DNA from: Anaerolineae bacterium
Lineage (GTDB): Bacteria; Chloroflexota; Anaerolineae; JAFGEY01
Direction: 5' to 3'
Length of the DNA: 13,164 nucleotides
Assembly: GCA_016929205.1 (NCBI GenBank)
Contig: JAFGJF010000382.1
Location: 1-13,164, forward strand
The notes under the pieces were generated by a model. That model had not been told where the DNA came from. It saw only the letters and a list, made by a program, of their open reading frames with translations, and ran no database searches. How positions within the stretch are numbered: position 1 is the first letter of the stretch; each line of letters opens with the position of its first letter. Positions 11,788 through 13,164 of the stretch are shown here, piece after piece. The position numbers and the translations under genes are program-made.

Positions 11788-13059
11788 TTATTCGTTGGTA
11801 AAATAACTATTGAATTCGTCTACTGCCTGGTTGAGTGCGTCTTGTACTGGTGTCAATCCAGGGACAGCTTCTTCGAGGGCCTGTCCCCATGGACGCCAGA
11901 TCAGGTCCATTTCGGGCATATTGGGCAGTGGCGTGCCTGCTGCGGCCTGATCGTACCAAGCCTGCATCTCACGGTCCGTCCGGAACGCCGGCGAACGCAA
12001 AATGTCTTTGCGCACAGGCGTTTTGCCCAACACTTGGATCAATGCTTCGACGTTTTCCTGGTTAGCAACCGTGTTGATCAGATCGATGGCCTGTTCTGGG
12101 TGTGGCGAGCTAGAGCTTGCATACATTGCCTGGATGATGGTCAATGGCTTGGGCGCGCGCGTCGCCCCAGGCATTGGCGGAATTGACGTCACGCCATAGT
12201 CGATGCCGCTGTCCTGGATTTCGGGAAGGGACCACGAGCCATCGATCAGCATTGCTGCCTTTCCCCCGGCAAATAGTTTTAATGCGTAACTGTCCATCAC
12301 CTCGCGATCGATTAGCGGTTCAGGGAATAACTTTTCCTTCAAGTATAGATCCGAAACGAGCTGGATACCTTGAACTGCGCCTTCGTTGTTCAGGCCGATA
12401 TCCTCCAGCGCGCATTCGTCGCGCGCGCAGTTGAAGACATAGCCGCCATAGCCCTCGATAAATGGATAGGTATGATATTGGCTTACCAGGGGCAGCACCA
12501 ATCCCCAGCGATCCGCCTCCGCGTCTGTATTCGCACGGGCGATGTCGATCAGTTGTTCAAAGCTAGTGGGCGGCTCGGGTACCAAATCGCTGTTATAGAT
12601 CAATGCCAGTGAGTCCATCAGCACGGGCAAGCCGTATTGCTTTTGTTCGACCTGGCAGGCCCAAAGGGCGACATCTGTATATTGCGCAAGGCTTTGTATC
12701 TGCGTGCGTTCCAGCGGCAGTACCTGTTCTTCGGACACAAATCCGCCGGTCCAGTTGTGTGGCACAGGTCCCCATATATCGGGGCCTGTACCACTCTCTT
12801 GGGCGAGAAAAAGTCTGGTGCTGCCATACCCACGCGGCGCAATATCGGACCAAGGTACTGAAACGAGTTCGACGCGATGGCCCGTTTTTTCCGCATATGC
12901 ATCGGCGATCGCTTGGAATGTTGGATATTCCTGGCTGTCTTGTGCGTATGTGATCCACCAAGTCAGTGTAATTGTCTCCTCGGATTGCTGTGCTTGGCAG
13001 CCCAAAAGCGCCAGAAACAAGGTTCCTGTTAGGATGATAAAAGTTCGTTTTTGTCTCAT
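11788..13059 (-). CDS. ABC transporter sugar-type extracellular solute-binding lipoprotein
   Basis: 423 aa. The signal peptide [21 protein letters not shown] ends in lipobox LLGC with Cys21 as the lipidation site, so the mature protein is membrane-anchored outside the cell. The rest matches the maltose/sugar family 1 binding fold: [40 protein letters not shown] (31-70), [15 protein letters not shown] (89-103), [19 protein letters not shown] (142-160), [17 protein letters not shown] (265-281) and a helical C-terminal lobe. It would deliver a carbohydrate or similar solute to ABC permeases, none of which are in the window; they may lie upstream beyond 13164 or elsewhere. The ATG at 13057-13059 has no clear ribosome site. 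Ligand not assignable. Confidence 0.9.
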   Translation of the reverse strand: MRQKRTFIILTGTLFLALLGCQAQQSEETITLTWWITYAQDSQEYPTFQAIADAYAEKTGHRVELVSVPWSDIAPRGYGSTRLFLAQESGTGPDIWGPVPHNWTGGFVSEEQVLPLERTQIQSLAQYTDVALWACQVEQKQYGLPVLMDSLALIYNSDLVPEPPTSFEQLIDIARANTDAEADRWGLVLPLVSQYHTYPFIEGYGGYVFNCARDECALEDIGLNNEGAVQGIQLVSDLYLKEKLFPEPLIDREVMDSYALKLFAGGKAAMLIDGSWSLPEIQDSGIDYGVTSIPPMPGATRAPKPLTIIQAMYASSSSPHPEQAIDLINTVANQENVEALIQVLGKTPVRKDILRSPAFRTDREMQAWYDQAAAGTPLPNMPEMDLIWRPWGQALEEAVPGLTPVQDALNQAVDEFNSYFTNE

Positions 13060-13069
13060 TAAACCGCAC

Positions 13070-13093
13070 TGTCAAGATGTTGGACTTTTGACA
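13070..13093. repeat. Inverted repeat TGTCAA...TTGACA upstream of the solute-binding-protein gene
   Basis: Arms at 13070-13075 and 13088-13093 with a 12-bp spacer, 11 bp upstream of the start codon. It could be an operator for a regulator of the transporter gene. The inner minus-strand TTGACA is too close to the start to serve as its -35. The 13060-13164 edge region otherwise shows no convincing promoter or gene. Confidence 0.35.
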
Positions 13094-13164
13094 ATTCTTG
13101 AGAGGCGATCAGAAACCAGGTTTTTCACCTCAAATACGAGCATAATGCATCAAAGATTGTTCTA

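Noticed and set aside
13057..13093. TTGACA (minus strand, 13075-13070) as the -35 of the solute-binding-protein gene
   Set aside because: It lies only 10 bp before the start codon, so the matching -10 would fall within the coding region.

Overview
The window looks like part of a Chloroflexota (probably class Anaerolineae) chromosome. The lineage is inferred from protein style. There is a transmembrane Ser/Thr kinase with a long Pro/Thr/Ala external linker, secreted proteins of a type I recall from Anaerolineae (a WWTVDGGGGTS motif followed by a YLPVVL segment and a PPC-like domain), and an extracellular solute-binding lipoprotein beside ybaB-recR. No rRNA, tRNA, CRISPR array or insertion sequence was seen.

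Layout. (1) 2-127 is the 3' end of a plus-strand gene, probably a WYL-domain regulator. (2) 128-345 is non-coding, with three inverted repeats and a candidate promoter. (3) 346-519 is an integron-type tyrosine recombinase reduced to its first ~25 and last ~32 residues. (4) 528-7359 is a minus-strand block. In transcription order it holds a membrane pseudokinase-kinase, a 661-aa secreted repeat protein, a 231-aa secreted PPC-like protein, an internally deleted fumarate-reductase-type flavoprotein, a small dicluster ferredoxin and a YjbQ-family protein. The last three are joined by ATGA stop/start overlaps. (5) 7360-7571 is a divergent promoter region rich in palindromes. (6) 7572-10727 is a tight plus-strand operon: a ROK-like sugar-kinase-fold protein, a Cys/Met-metabolism PLP enzyme and one chromate-transporter (ChrA) half. 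It ends at a strong hairpin at 10749-10776. (7) 10789-13059 is a minus-strand group: solute-binding lipoprotein, ybaB, recR.

The first three genes of the minus-strand block suggest surface biology. The kinase has an N-terminal kinase fold that has lost all its catalytic motifs, a canonical second kinase domain, one membrane helix and an external sensor-like domain. Two exported proteins follow it on the same strand with no obvious terminator or promoter between them. The flavoprotein-ferredoxin-YjbQ cassette seems to be decaying or remodelled: the flavoprotein lacks its central several hundred residues in frame, and the ferredoxin lacks one of the eight expected cluster cysteines.

The most notable points are the pseudokinase-kinase receptor, the two neighbouring in-frame internal deletions (integrase and flavoprotein), the modular Cys-bearing repeat protein, the palindrome-loaded divergent promoter, and the unusual ROK/PLP-enzyme/ChrA operon. 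Family assignments are from recognition of motifs only; no database search was possible.
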